From: DATARH01 sp963778385
GTDB lineage: Bacteria > Pseudomonadota > Alphaproteobacteria > ATCC43930 > CGMCC-115725
Assembly: GCA_963778385.1 (NCBI GenBank)
Contig: CAVZUA010000016.1
Location: forward strand, 62,001-126,000
Length of the DNA: 64,000 bases
Direction: 5' to 3'
Of this stretch, positions 32,678 through 40,875 are shown one piece after another. Each line of letters opens with the position of its first letter. Within the stretch, counting starts at the first letter, position 1. Below the pieces are notes generated by a model that worked only from the letters and a program-made list of their open reading frames with translations, did no database searches and was not told where the DNA came from. The translations under genes were made by a program, and so were the position numbers.

Positions 32678-33214
32678 GTGGGCGATCTCTTTGTAGGGGC
32701 GGGCGTCGACGAAATGCCGCTCGCGCGTTGCCCGGTCGATGTAGAGAAACACCTGGATCACGAAGATCATGTTCACTGTCGTGCCGTCAGGTGAGAGCGG
32801 CATGAACAGCACCTTGGTGTGACGCTCGGGCTGGTGCCGGGCCGGCGAGAAAAACAGGCATTCGGAATACAGCGCGCGGCGGGTCGCGACGCATTCGTCA
32901 TAGAGCGCGAGCACGTGCGTGCGGTAGTCCGGACCGGGCAGCACCTCGTCGAGGAAGCGGCCGGTCGCATTCATGCCGTGGGCACGAGTGTTTTCGGTGC
33001 CGATCAGCCGGTAGCGGTAGCGTCCGTTGGCGAAGCGCTCGACGAGCATTACATCCGGCAGCAATTTCGGGATGTCGACCGGGTCGATATCGGCGCGACT
33101 TGGCATTGCGCGCCCAGCGGCCTTCTCCACCCAATAGTGATACGCCTGCTCGAGCCGCATGTCGGTAAAGGGCGACGGGGATGAGGCGTCGCTTTCAATT
33201 GGGCCGCGCAGCAA
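32666..33214 (-). CDS. PAS_5-domain protein (PF07310 family)
   Basis: 182 residues of a stand-alone PAS-like family widespread in alphaproteobacteria. The signature begins LEQAYHYWVEKAAGRAMPSRADIDPVDIPKLLP, then VMLVERFANGRYRYRLIGT and a core ending LYSECLFF and VLFMPLSPDG. It has no output domain. It is a likely cytoplasmic sensor of unknown ligand. The 3' end lies in a tandem repeat. It is divergent from mrcA across a 208-base AT-containing gap (33215-33422) that should hold both promoters. Confidence 0.82.
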   Translation of the reverse strand: MLRGPIESDASSPSPFTDMRLEQAYHYWVEKAAGRAMPSRADIDPVDIPKLLPDVMLVERFANGRYRYRLIGTENTRAHGMNATGRFLDEVLPGPDYRTHVLALYDECVATRRALYSECLFFSPARHQPERHTKVLFMPLSPDGTTVNMIFVIQVFLYIDRATRERHFVDARPYKEIAHVLL

Positions 33215-33422
33215 AGCCGTCTTGCCGATCGCCGGCCTCCCCGGGTTGCAAAGCTGGTCTCTACCGATTTTTGCTTACGCGCAATCAATTAACATATGGT
33301 TGAGCGGCGGCCGGGAATGATCATCGCGGTCGCTTGTTTAAGAAAGGCGCCGCCCGCACAAATTTTCCCCCGAAAAAATGCGCTCTGGCGACGTCAGGGG
33401 TCCTCATGGCAGTTTTCGGCCG

Positions 33423-36131
33423 ATGCTGAAAGCGTTCCGGCTTCCAACGGGCAGGGGCCTGTTCCTTGGTGTGACAGGTTTTCTGCGCGGTCTCGTGCAG
33501 CTCGTCTTCGTGCTCGGCGTGCTGGGCGCCGTCTTTGTCGGCGGCGCGGTAGCGCTCGCCATCGCGCATTTCAGCCGCGACCTGCCCGACCACCAGCAGC
33601 TCCTGACCTATCAGCCGGCGACAGGGACCAAGGTCTACGCTGGCGACGGCAACCTGATGGCCGAGTTCGCCACCGAGCGCCGCATCATCACGCCGTTCAA
33701 GGACATTCCGCCGATCGTCGTCAAGGCGTTCCTCTCGGCCGAGGATCGGGATTTCTACAGCCATAACGGCGTCAACCCGGGCTCGGTGATGCGCGCCGCA
33801 CTGGCCGATGTCGTGCGCTACGGCCGCGGCCAGCGGCCGCTCGGCGCTTCGACGATCACCCAGCAGCTGGTCCGTCATTTCCTGTTGACCAACGAGGTTT
33901 CGATCTCGCGCAAGGTCAAGGAGGCGCTGCTCGCCTACCGGATCGAAAGCCAGCTCAGCAAGGACCGCATTCTCGAGATCTATATGAACGAGATTTATCT
34001 CGGCGCCGGGGCCTACGGCGTCGCCGCCGCGGCCGACACCTATTTCGGCAAGCCGCTCAGCCAGCTGACACTCGCCGATGCGGCCTATCTCGCGGCGCTG
34101 CCCAAGGCGCCCAACAACTACAACCCGCAGCACCACGCCGAGGCGGCAAAGGCGCGCCGCGATTGGGTGGTCGACGGCATGGCCGAGCAGGGCTGGATCA
34201 CCACCGCCGACGCCCAGGCAGCGAAGGCACAGCCACTCGGCGCGGCGATTCATGTTCCGCCCGAGCCCGCCGCCAATGGCTACTTCCTCGAAGAGGTTCG
34301 CCGCCAGCTGCTCGACCGCTACGGCGAGAAGACCGTCTATGAAGGCGGGCTGACGGTGCGAACGAGCTATGTCCCGGTCTATCAGACGATGGCCGAGAAG
34401 GCGTTCCGTAACGGGCTGATCGAGTACGACCGGCGCCATGGCTGGCGCGGCCCGGTCGTGCATACCGGCAACGCGGCGGCGGCACAATCGGCGCTCTACG
34501 CCACGCCCGAGTCGACGGCGATGTCGGGCTGGCGCCTCGCCGCGGTGACCGGCGTCGACGCCATGGGCGCGAATATCGTCCTGAAAAGCGGCGCGAACGG
34601 GCGGATTCCGCTTGAGGAAATGCGCTGGGCCCGGCGCACGCTGCCCGACCAAAGGCTCGGCTCCGGCGTTTCCCGCGCACAGGAGGTCGTCGTTTCCGGC
34701 GACGTCGTGCTGGTCGAACCGCTCGGCGCGGCCGGTCCGCCGGCGCCGGAACCTGCCGGCAAGCGCGCCCCGGTCGCCCCCTTGCTCTACGGACTTCGGC
34801 AGGTGCCCGATGTCAGCGGCGGGTTTATCGCGATGGACCCGAAAACCGGGCGGGTGTTCGCGATTGTCGGCGGCTGGGATTATCACGAGAGCCAATTCGA
34901 TCGCGCCGTTCAGGCACGGCGGCAGCCGGGCTCGTCGATCAAGCCTTTTGTCTATGTGACCGCGCTGCAGGGCGACTACACGCCGTCGAGCGTCATCGAA
35001 GACGCGCCGATCTCGCTGCCGCAAGGACCCGGTCTGCCGATGTGGACGCCGGCCAATTACGAGGGCAACTACGTCGGTTCGACGACACTGCGCCAGGCGC
35101 TCATCCATTCGCGCAACCTGGCGACGGCGCGGCTCGCCTCGCAGATCGGGATGCCGGCGATCGCCAAAACCGTCGAGCAGTTCCACGTCATGGACAAGAT
35201 GCCGCTCTATTATTCGATGGCACTCGGCGCCGGCGACACGACGCTCTACCGCCTGACCGGCGCCTACGCGATGCTCGACAATGGCGGGCGTTGGCTCAAC
35301 ACGTCGATGATCGACATGGTGCAGGATGTCCAGGGCCGGATCCTTTACCAGAAAGCCACCGCGAATTGCGCCGCCTGCTTTATCGCCGCCGGGCCGCAAT
35401 TGGCGCCCGACAAGGACCCCGCCTACACGGTGGCCGGGCGCGCCAACCCATCCTTGATCTGGCTCAAGGGCGCCAGCTACGCTGACAATCCGCTGCTCTA
35501 CAAGCCCACCAAGCCCGACCCGCTGGTCGACCCGGTCGCCGATGCGGAAATCATCTCGATGATGGAAGGCGTGGTGCAGGAGGGCACCGGCACGGCCGTT
35601 GCCGCGGTCGGCAAGCCGCTCGCCGGCAAGACCGGCACGACCAGCGACTGGTTCGACGCCTGGTTCGTCGGTTTCTCGCCCGAACTGGCGGCCGGCGCGT
35701 TTGTCGGCTTTGACACCCCGCGCACGCTCGGCGACGGGGAGACCGGCGGCCATGTCGCGGCGCCGATCTTCCGCGACTTCATGGCCGACGCGCTGAAGGA
35801 CCAACCGGCGCTGCCCTTCCCGCAGAACCCGGGCGCCGAGATGGTGCTGATCAGTTCGGTTACCGGCCAACCGACCGTCGCCGGCGACAAGGACGCGGTG
35901 CTCGTACCGTTCCGCCCCGGCACCGGGCCGACATCGCGTTCTTATGGCGGCCAGCAGATCGCCTCCGCGCCGTCCGCCTACCCGACGCAGCAGGAGACGG
36001 CCGATGCGATCGACGGTGCGGTGCCGACCGGCACCCTGCCGCTCAGCCGCGCCTCGCTCGGCGGCCCGTCGATGATGCCGGTTAACGCGCGGCCGTCACG
36101 GCTGATGACCGGCACCGGCGGGCTCTACTGA
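33423..36131 (+). CDS. mrcA: Penicillin-binding protein 1A
   Basis: 902 residues from ATG 33423, a bifunctional class A PBP making and cross-linking peptidoglycan. After a transmembrane anchor (LVQLVFVLGVLGAVFVGGAVALAIA) comes the glycosyltransferase domain with catalytic Glu107 (SAEDRDFYSHNGVNPGS), GASTITQQLVRHFLL and KVKEALLAYRIE; then an OB-like insert; then the transpeptidase with SSIKPF (Ser504, Lys507), SRNLAT and KTGTTSDW (Lys736). The C-terminal 60 residues are low-complexity. A start 15 codons earlier (33378) is in frame but adds no homologous sequence. Confidence 0.95.
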   Translation: MLKAFRLPTGRGLFLGVTGFLRGLVQLVFVLGVLGAVFVGGAVALAIAHFSRDLPDHQQLLTYQPATGTKVYAGDGNLMAEFATERRIITPFKDIPPIVVKAFLSAEDRDFYSHNGVNPGSVMRAALADVVRYGRGQRPLGASTITQQLVRHFLLTNEVSISRKVKEALLAYRIESQLSKDRILEIYMNEIYLGAGAYGVAAAADTYFGKPLSQLTLADAAYLAALPKAPNNYNPQHHAEAAKARRDWVVDGMAEQGWITTADAQAAKAQPLGAAIHVPPEPAANGYFLEEVRRQLLDRYGEKTVYEGGLTVRTSYVPVYQTMAEKAFRNGLIEYDRRHGWRGPVVHTGNAAAAQSALYATPESTAMSGWRLAAVTGVDAMGANIVLKSGANGRIPLEEMRWARRTLPDQRLGSGVSRAQEVVVSGDVVLVEPLGAAGPPAPEPAGKRAPVAPLLYGLRQVPDVSGGFIAMDPKTGRVFAIVGGWDYHESQFDRAVQARRQPGSSIKPFVYVTALQGDYTPSSVIEDAPISLPQGPGLPMWTPANYEGNYVGSTTLRQALIHSRNLATARLASQIGMPAIAKTVEQFHVMDKMPLYYSMALGAGDTTLYRLTGAYAMLDNGGRWLNTSMIDMVQDVQGRILYQKATANCAACFIAAGPQLAPDKDPAYTVAGRANPSLIWLKGASYADNPLLYKPTKPDPLVDPVADAEIISMMEGVVQEGTGTAVAAVGKPLAGKTGTTSDWFDAWFVGFSPELAAGAFVGFDTPRTLGDGETGGHVAAPIFRDFMADALKDQPALPFPQNPGAEMVLISSVTGQPTVAGDKDAVLVPFRPGTGPTSRSYGGQQIASAPSAYPTQQETADAIDGAVPTGTLPLSRASLGGPSMMPVNARPSRLMTGTGGLY

Positions 36132-36267
36132 GGCGTCTTCAGGTGGGGCGGCACTGCGCCGGCGTGCCGCCGTGCGATCATCTTCGGCGAATTTCTTGCA
36201 CGGGCGTGACACCAAAAGGTCACAATGGCGGCCTATCGCTCGCCCAGCATCGCCGGAGGTCTCGACC

Positions 36268-37215
36268 ATGCCGCTCTCGACGGACGAAAGATTGCTGGCC
36301 CTCAGCCGGGATGTCATCGCCGGCTTCGACAAGGCGAATGGCGGGGTTCACGCAGGGTTTCGGCCGGCACATGCCAAGGGCCTGCTGCTGACGGGTACGT
36401 TCAAGCCGTCACCCGAGGCGGCGACGCTGACCCGCGCTCCCCATCTCCAGCAGCCCGCGACACCCCTAACCGTGCGTTTGTCCGACTTCGCCGGGATCCC
36501 CACCGTGCCCGACAACGCCGCGCAGGGCGCAAGCCCGCGCGGCTTTGCGGTTCGCTTCCACCTGGCCGAGCATGTCCATACCGACATCGTCGCCCACTCG
36601 GTCGACGCGTTCCCGACGCGCACGATCGAGGCGTTTCTCGAATTCCTCAACGCCCTGCTCGCCACCGATCCCATGGGGCCGCATCCCAACGCGATCGAGC
36701 AATATCTCGCCGCGCATCCGGCGGCGCTGGCCTTTGTGCAAATCCCGAAGCCGATCCCGACCAGCTTCGCGAAGGAGTCGTTTTTCGCGGTCTCGGCGTT
36801 CAAGTTCACCAACGCCGCCGGCGCCAGCCGCTACGGCCGCTATAGGATCTTGCCGGCGGCGGGCAATGAGTACCTGAGCGACACCGATGCGGCCGCCCAA
36901 GCGCCCAATTTCCTCTTTGACGAACTCGCGGCGCGCATCGCCAAGGGACCCGTGACGTTTCGCGTCGCCGTCCAACTCGCCGAGCCCGGCGACGTCACCG
37001 ACGACGCCACCGTCGGCTGGCCGGCGGAGCGGCCGCTGCTCCCGTTCGGCGAGATCAGCCTGGACGCGATCGCCACCGACAACGCCACGGCGCAGCAGCA
37101 CATCATCTTCGACCCGATCCCGCGCGTGGACGGCATCGACGCCTCGGCCGACCCGCTCTTCGAGCCGCGCGCGAACATCTACCTGATGACCGGCCGTCGG
37201 CGCCGCTCGGCGTGA
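36268..37215 (+). CDS. Catalase-related heme peroxidase (SrpA-like)
   Basis: 315 residues, the short form of the catalase fold. The distal-heme signature RPAHAKG (Arg32, His35) and the core ASPRGFAVRFHL are clearly catalase-like, followed by NAIEQYLAAHPAALAFV and FFAVSAFKFTNAAG. The C-terminus RANIYLMTGRRRRSA provides the expected tyrosine for the proximal heme ligand. Such small catalase-like proteins often act as organic peroxidases rather than efficient catalases. No signal peptide is present. It stands alone, convergent with the GMC oxidoreductase. Confidence 0.82.
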   Translation: MPLSTDERLLALSRDVIAGFDKANGGVHAGFRPAHAKGLLLTGTFKPSPEAATLTRAPHLQQPATPLTVRLSDFAGIPTVPDNAAQGASPRGFAVRFHLAEHVHTDIVAHSVDAFPTRTIEAFLEFLNALLATDPMGPHPNAIEQYLAAHPAALAFVQIPKPIPTSFAKESFFAVSAFKFTNAAGASRYGRYRILPAAGNEYLSDTDAAAQAPNFLFDELAARIAKGPVTFRVAVQLAEPGDVTDDATVGWPAERPLLPFGEISLDAIATDNATAQQHIIFDPIPRVDGIDASADPLFEPRANIYLMTGRRRRSA

Positions 37216-37251
37216 TCTAAACGTTGGAGCATCCGATCGGCGGTGTTGGTG

Positions 37252-37333
37252 CTGGCCCCCTCCCTAACCCTCCCCCGTGACCACGGGGGAGGGAAACTTG
37301 CAGCGCAAGCTGCAAGTGGGTGGGGGCCGGCAC
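37252..37333. repeat. Dispersed repeat family R1, copy 3
   Basis: It begins GGCCCCCTCCCTAACCCTCC and contains CCCCCGTGACCACGGGGGAG, a second hairpin CTTGCAGCGCAAGCTGCAAG and the closing GTGGGTGGGGGCCGGCAC. It is nearly identical in layout to copy 1. It occupies the 131-base gap between the convergent catalase-like and GMC oxidoreductase genes. Confidence 0.85.
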
Positions 37334-37346
37334 AGACGACGCGATA

Positions 37347-38972
37347 CTAGGCCGCCAGTTTTTGGCGAGCGGCGGCCTTGACGAACGTGGCGCCTTTCTC
37401 GGCGATCATGATCGTCGGCGCATTCGTGTTGGTCGACGTCACCGCCGGCATCACCGAGGCGTCGATGACGCGGAGCCCCTCCAGCCCGTGCACGCGAAGC
37501 TGGTCGTCGACCACCGCGAGCGGGTGCTGCCCCATCAAGCAGGTGCAGGTGGCGTGATAGCAGGTGCCACCGTTGCGCCGCGCGTAATCGAGCAGCTCAT
37601 CGTCGGTTTCGATCTGCCGGCCCGGCAAACTCTCGTCGAGCACGTATTGCTTGAGTGCCGGCGCATCGAACAGACGCCGCGCATAGCGCAGGCCGCCGAT
37701 GATCGCCCGCCGGTCGCTCTCCTCGGAGAGGTAGCGCGGGTTGATCGCCGGCATATCGCCGGGCCGGTTCGACCTAGCCTCGACATAGCCGCGCGATAGC
37801 GGCCGCATCTGCCAGGCGCCGGCGGAAAGGCCGGGTGCCTCCTCCAGCTCGCCGATCTGCCCGCCCTTGAAGCTGCCCGGCGCGAAGGTGATCTGCATGT
37901 CGGGCGTCGCCAACTCCTCCAGCACCTTGACCGAAGCCGCGACCAGCGAGGGGCTGTAGCTCAGCATGCCCTTGCCGCTGACGAGCCAGCGGACAATCTC
38001 GCCGGCAAGCGGCAGACCGCGGGATTTCTCGTTGGCGGTGCTGGCGCCGACGACGGGATAGGACACGCGCGCCTGATAATGGTCCTGCATGTTCTTGCCG
38101 ACGCCGCGCAGCTCGTGCACGACCGGCACGCCGATCCGGCCGAGATGCTCCGGGTCGCCGACGCCGGAAAGCTGCAGGATGTGCGGCGAGCCGATCGCGC
38201 CGGCCGACAGAATCACCTCTCGTGCCGCGTCCGCACGCTCGACATTGTTGTTTCCTGGGCCGCCGCGCGAGAACTCGACGCCGACCGCGCGCTTGCCGTT
38301 GAATACGATGCGGTGCACCAGCGCGCCGGTGACGAGCTGGAGATTGCCGCGCTTCAAGGCCGGCTTAAGGTAGGTGCGTGCGGCACTGGCGCGGCGACGC
38401 CCGCCGCGGGTCTGCTGGCACCAGCCGATGCCGTCGCCCGAACCGGGCGGCAGGTTGTTGACGTCCTCGCGGTATTCGAGCCCCAGCTCCTTGCCGGCCT
38501 CGACCACCGCCGCGCAGATCGGCGATCGATCGATCTTCGAGGTGAACAGCGGTCCGTCCTTGCCGCGCACCTCGCTGCCTTCGCCTTCCCAGCGTTCGGC
38601 CTGGCGGAAATAAGGCAGGCAATCGTCCCATGACCAGCCGCGATTGCCGAGCTGCGCCCAATGGTCGTAGTCCTCGGGCTGGCCGCGGATATAGATCAGC
38701 CCGTTGATCGAGGACGAGCCGCCGACCACCCGGCCGCGGGTATAGACGATGGCGCGGCCGTTGGTGCCGGGATCGGGTTCGGAGCGGAATTTCCAGGTCA
38801 GCGTGTCATGGTCGAGCATCTTGAAGAAGCCCGCCGGCACATGGATCAGCGGGTTCCAATCCTTGCCGCCCGCCTCGATCAGCAGGACCTTGGTGTTGGG
38901 GTCCTCGGTCAGCCGGTTGGCCAACACGCAGCCCGCCGAACCCGCACCGATGATGATGTAATCCGTCTGCAT
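37347..38972 (-). CDS. GMC-family FAD oxidoreductase (choline dehydrogenase-like)
   Basis: 541 residues from ATG 38972. FAD-binding IIIGAGSAGCVLANRLTED starts the protein, with the GMC signature GGSSSINGLIYIRGQPEDYD, a second signature VILSAGAIGSPHILQLSGVGD, and the C-terminal catalytic HATCTCLMGQHP and VTSTNTNAPTIMIAEKGA. It oxidises an alcohol to an aldehyde or acid, but the substrate (choline, polyethylene glycol, long-chain alcohol) cannot be decided. A class II aldolase gene lies upstream on the same strand with repeat R1 between them. Confidence 0.88.
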   Translation of the reverse strand: MQTDYIIIGAGSAGCVLANRLTEDPNTKVLLIEAGGKDWNPLIHVPAGFFKMLDHDTLTWKFRSEPDPGTNGRAIVYTRGRVVGGSSSINGLIYIRGQPEDYDHWAQLGNRGWSWDDCLPYFRQAERWEGEGSEVRGKDGPLFTSKIDRSPICAAVVEAGKELGLEYREDVNNLPPGSGDGIGWCQQTRGGRRRASAARTYLKPALKRGNLQLVTGALVHRIVFNGKRAVGVEFSRGGPGNNNVERADAAREVILSAGAIGSPHILQLSGVGDPEHLGRIGVPVVHELRGVGKNMQDHYQARVSYPVVGASTANEKSRGLPLAGEIVRWLVSGKGMLSYSPSLVAASVKVLEELATPDMQITFAPGSFKGGQIGELEEAPGLSAGAWQMRPLSRGYVEARSNRPGDMPAINPRYLSEESDRRAIIGGLRYARRLFDAPALKQYVLDESLPGRQIETDDELLDYARRNGGTCYHATCTCLMGQHPLAVVDDQLRVHGLEGLRVIDASVMPAVTSTNTNAPTIMIAEKGATFVKAAARQKLAA

Positions 38973-39097
38973 GCGCCGCTCCCCGTCAATGCGTTTCGGG
39001 CAGTCTAGCGCAGAAGCGGCGTGCTGAAAGCCGGGCCTTCTTCCCGCGAGTTCTCCCAACGCCGAGACCCGTCAATGCCGCCCTGGATCGAAGCGCG

Positions 39098-39176
39098 GTG
39101 CCGGCCCCCACCCCAACCCTCCCCCGTGGACACGGGGGAGGGAGAGCCGCGTAGCGGCTGGGAGGGGGCCGGCACC
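39098..39176. repeat. Dispersed repeat family R1, copy 4
   Basis: The sequence runs GTGCCGGCCCCCACCCCAAC, then CCTCCCCCGTGGACACGGGG, AGCCGCGTAGCGGCT and GGGAGGGGGCCGGCACC. It lies in the 229-base space between the GMC oxidoreductase and class II aldolase genes, both on the minus strand. The rest of the gap shows nothing identifiable. Confidence 0.85.
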
Positions 39177-39201
39177 ATCTTTCTCACCTGAGGATTCTGA
39201 C

Positions 39202-39984
39202 TTAGTCCTTGTACGACGGGTCGAGCCGGTCGGCGAGGCGCAGACAGGCCGCCCAATCCTTGCTGCCCTTGAGAAAGTTGCCGGCATCGATGAATTGGCT
39301 GTGCGCGTATTCGCAGGCTTCCCGGTTCGGGATGGTGTAGTTGCCTTCGCCCGCCGCCAACGCCGCGATCTGGCCCTGGCAGGCCATTTCCAGGAAATGA
39401 TGATTGACGACGCACTCGGCGACGCTCTCGCCGCACACGAGCACGCCGTGATTGCGCAGGATCATGTGCTGGCCGCCGTCGAGGTCGCGCAGCAGCTTTC
39501 CCGTCATGTCGGGGTCGAACTCGAAGCCTTCGAATTCGTGATATTTGATCTCGCCGTAAAAGCGCAGCGCGTGCTGGTTGATTGGTAGTAGCCCGAATTT
39601 ATGCGCCGCCACACCCATCCCGTTGACCGTATGGGTATGCAGGGTCGCGTTGAGGTCCGGGCGGCCCTTCAGCAGACCGGCGTGGATGATCAGCGCACCG
39701 CCCTTGATCGTCTTGACGTCGGTGTCCATCAGGACATTGCCGTCGAAATCGACCTTCAGCAGCGATGACGCCGTGACCTCGCCAAACATCCAGTCGGTGC
39801 GCTTGACCAGCAGGTGATCCGGCTCGCCCGGCACGCGCAGCCCGAAATGGTTGTAAGTCAGGTCGTTGACGCCGTAATGCGCCAGCACGCGGTGCCCCGC
39901 CGCGAGTTCGACCCGCGCCGCCCATTCCTCGGGGCTGACTTGGCCGCGGACGGACTCGCTCTTCGATACGAGCTGGATTGCCAT
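39202..39984 (-). CDS. Class II aldolase/adducin family protein
   Basis: 260 residues from ATG 39984. The family zinc site is recognisable: TLHTHTVNGMGV gives two His ligands, and ILRNHGVLVCGES gives the third; the catalytic-loop NHFGLRVPGEPDHLLV is at the N-terminal side. These enzymes cleave sugar phosphates or act as decarboxylase-like enzymes; many proteobacterial members have no assigned substrate. The gene is divergent from the GntR regulator across a gap containing the palindrome CTGGTATACCAG, so it is a probable regulatory target. Confidence 0.85.
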   Translation of the reverse strand: MAIQLVSKSESVRGQVSPEEWAARVELAAGHRVLAHYGVNDLTYNHFGLRVPGEPDHLLVKRTDWMFGEVTASSLLKVDFDGNVLMDTDVKTIKGGALIIHAGLLKGRPDLNATLHTHTVNGMGVAAHKFGLLPINQHALRFYGEIKYHEFEGFEFDPDMTGKLLRDLDGGQHMILRNHGVLVCGESVAECVVNHHFLEMACQGQIAALAAGEGNYTIPNREACEYAHSQFIDAGNFLKGSKDWAACLRLADRLDPSYKD

Positions 39985-40019
39985 CGTGCGGTTCTCCTCA
40001 ACGTGGGGGTTGCCGAGCT

Positions 40020-40031
40020 CTGGTATACCAG
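40020..40031. promoter_or_regulatory. Probable GntR/FCD operator
   Basis: The 12-base perfect palindrome CTGGTATACCAG is followed by a second half-like GATACCA. It fits the TnGTxnACnA-type operators of FadR-family GntR regulators. It lies in the 59-base gap between the divergent aldolase gene and GntR gene, close to both starts, which suggests autorepression and control of the aldolase. Confidence 0.65.
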
Positions 40032-40043
40032 ATACCATGAGCC

Positions 40044-40856
40044 ATGCCCGCAGCCAGTGCAAGAGCCGTCGAGAGATTGGACCGCCCGGTCCTCGATATT
40101 TCGCGGATCGACACGCAATCGACGTTCCGCGACCTTGCTTATGCCGCGCTGAAGCGCGCGATCACCGCGATGGACGTCTACGACCATGCGGAGGAGATCC
40201 GCCTCGACGAACGCGCCTTGTCCGCCGATCTCGGGGTCAGCCGCACGCCGATCCGCGAGGCGATGACGCTGCTGGAGCAGGAGGGCTTCGTCCGCACCCT
40301 GCCGCGCCGCGGCATCTATGTCGTGCGCAAGACCAAGCGGGAGATCGTCGAGATCATCACCGTCATGGCGGCGCTGGAAAGCATGGCGGCGCGGCTTGTC
40401 GCGCTTGATGCGGCGGACGATGATATCGCCGAGCTGCGCCGGCTGATGGACGCGTTCCATGACGGCACCGATGGCGAGCGGCTGGAGGAATATTCCGACG
40501 CCAATATCGCCTTTCACCAGGCGATCATCCGCATGAGCGGCTGCGCGCTACTGGCCGAGATGACGGAGAATTTGTTCATCCACATGCGCGCGATCCGCAA
40601 GGTCACGATCCATCAGGACAACCGCGCGGCGCGCTCGATCGTCGACCACATGGCGATCATCGGGGCACTCGAACGCCGCGACGCCGATGCGGCGGCACGG
40701 CTGGCGCGCGAGCACACGCTGGGGCTCGCCGCGCATGTCGAAAAACACGGCGATTTTCTCGATACCGATCCTTCTGCCTCGTCACCCGCGGGCTTGACCC
40801 GCGGGTCCAGGGGCGCCCCGGAGATGGCCGGGACAAGCCCGGCCATGACGAAATGA
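40044..40856 (+). CDS. GntR family transcriptional regulator (FCD domain)
   Basis: 270 residues. The N-terminal winged helix-turn-helix (ALSADLGVSRTPIREAMTLLEQEGFVRTL then RRGIYVV) is classic GntR. The C-terminal all-helical FCD domain contains YSDANIAFHQAIIRMSG and VDHMAIIGALERRDADAAA with metal-ligand Asp/His positions. The last about 24 residues (from residue 246) are read from an R3-type repeat and are rich in Pro/Ser/Gly, so they are not part of the ancestral domain. Likely ligands are organic acids. frc starts 19 bases downstream. Confidence 0.9.
   Translation: MPAASARAVERLDRPVLDISRIDTQSTFRDLAYAALKRAITAMDVYDHAEEIRLDERALSADLGVSRTPIREAMTLLEQEGFVRTLPRRGIYVVRKTKREIVEIITVMAALESMAARLVALDAADDDIAELRRLMDAFHDGTDGERLEEYSDANIAFHQAIIRMSGCALLAEMTENLFIHMRAIRKVTIHQDNRAARSIVDHMAIIGALERRDADAAARLAREHTLGLAAHVEKHGDFLDTDPSASSPAGLTRGSRGAPEMAGTSPAMTK
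40781..40850. repeat. Dispersed palindromic repeat family R3-type, copy 2, inside the GntR coding region
   Basis: It begins GTCACCCGCGGGCTTGACCC, whose GGGTCAAGCCCG-type arms form one hairpin, and ends with GGCCGGGACAAGCCCGGCC followed by ATGACG. The outer GTCA ... TGAC ends are as in other R3 copies. Here the element is translated: it supplies the last codons of the GntR protein and its TGA. Confidence 0.8.
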
Positions 40857-40875
40857 TGAGCGCTGGGAGACCGTG

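Noticed and set aside
33270..33300. CtrA-type binding site upstream of mrcA
   Set aside because: TTAAC is present but the partner half-site is at the wrong spacing (about 10 instead of 7 bases).
33321..35870. Minus-strand frame of about 849 codons opposite the PBP1A gene
   Set aside because: PBP1A has all catalytic motifs in the sense frame; the antisense product is Arg/Asp/His-rich shadow sequence.
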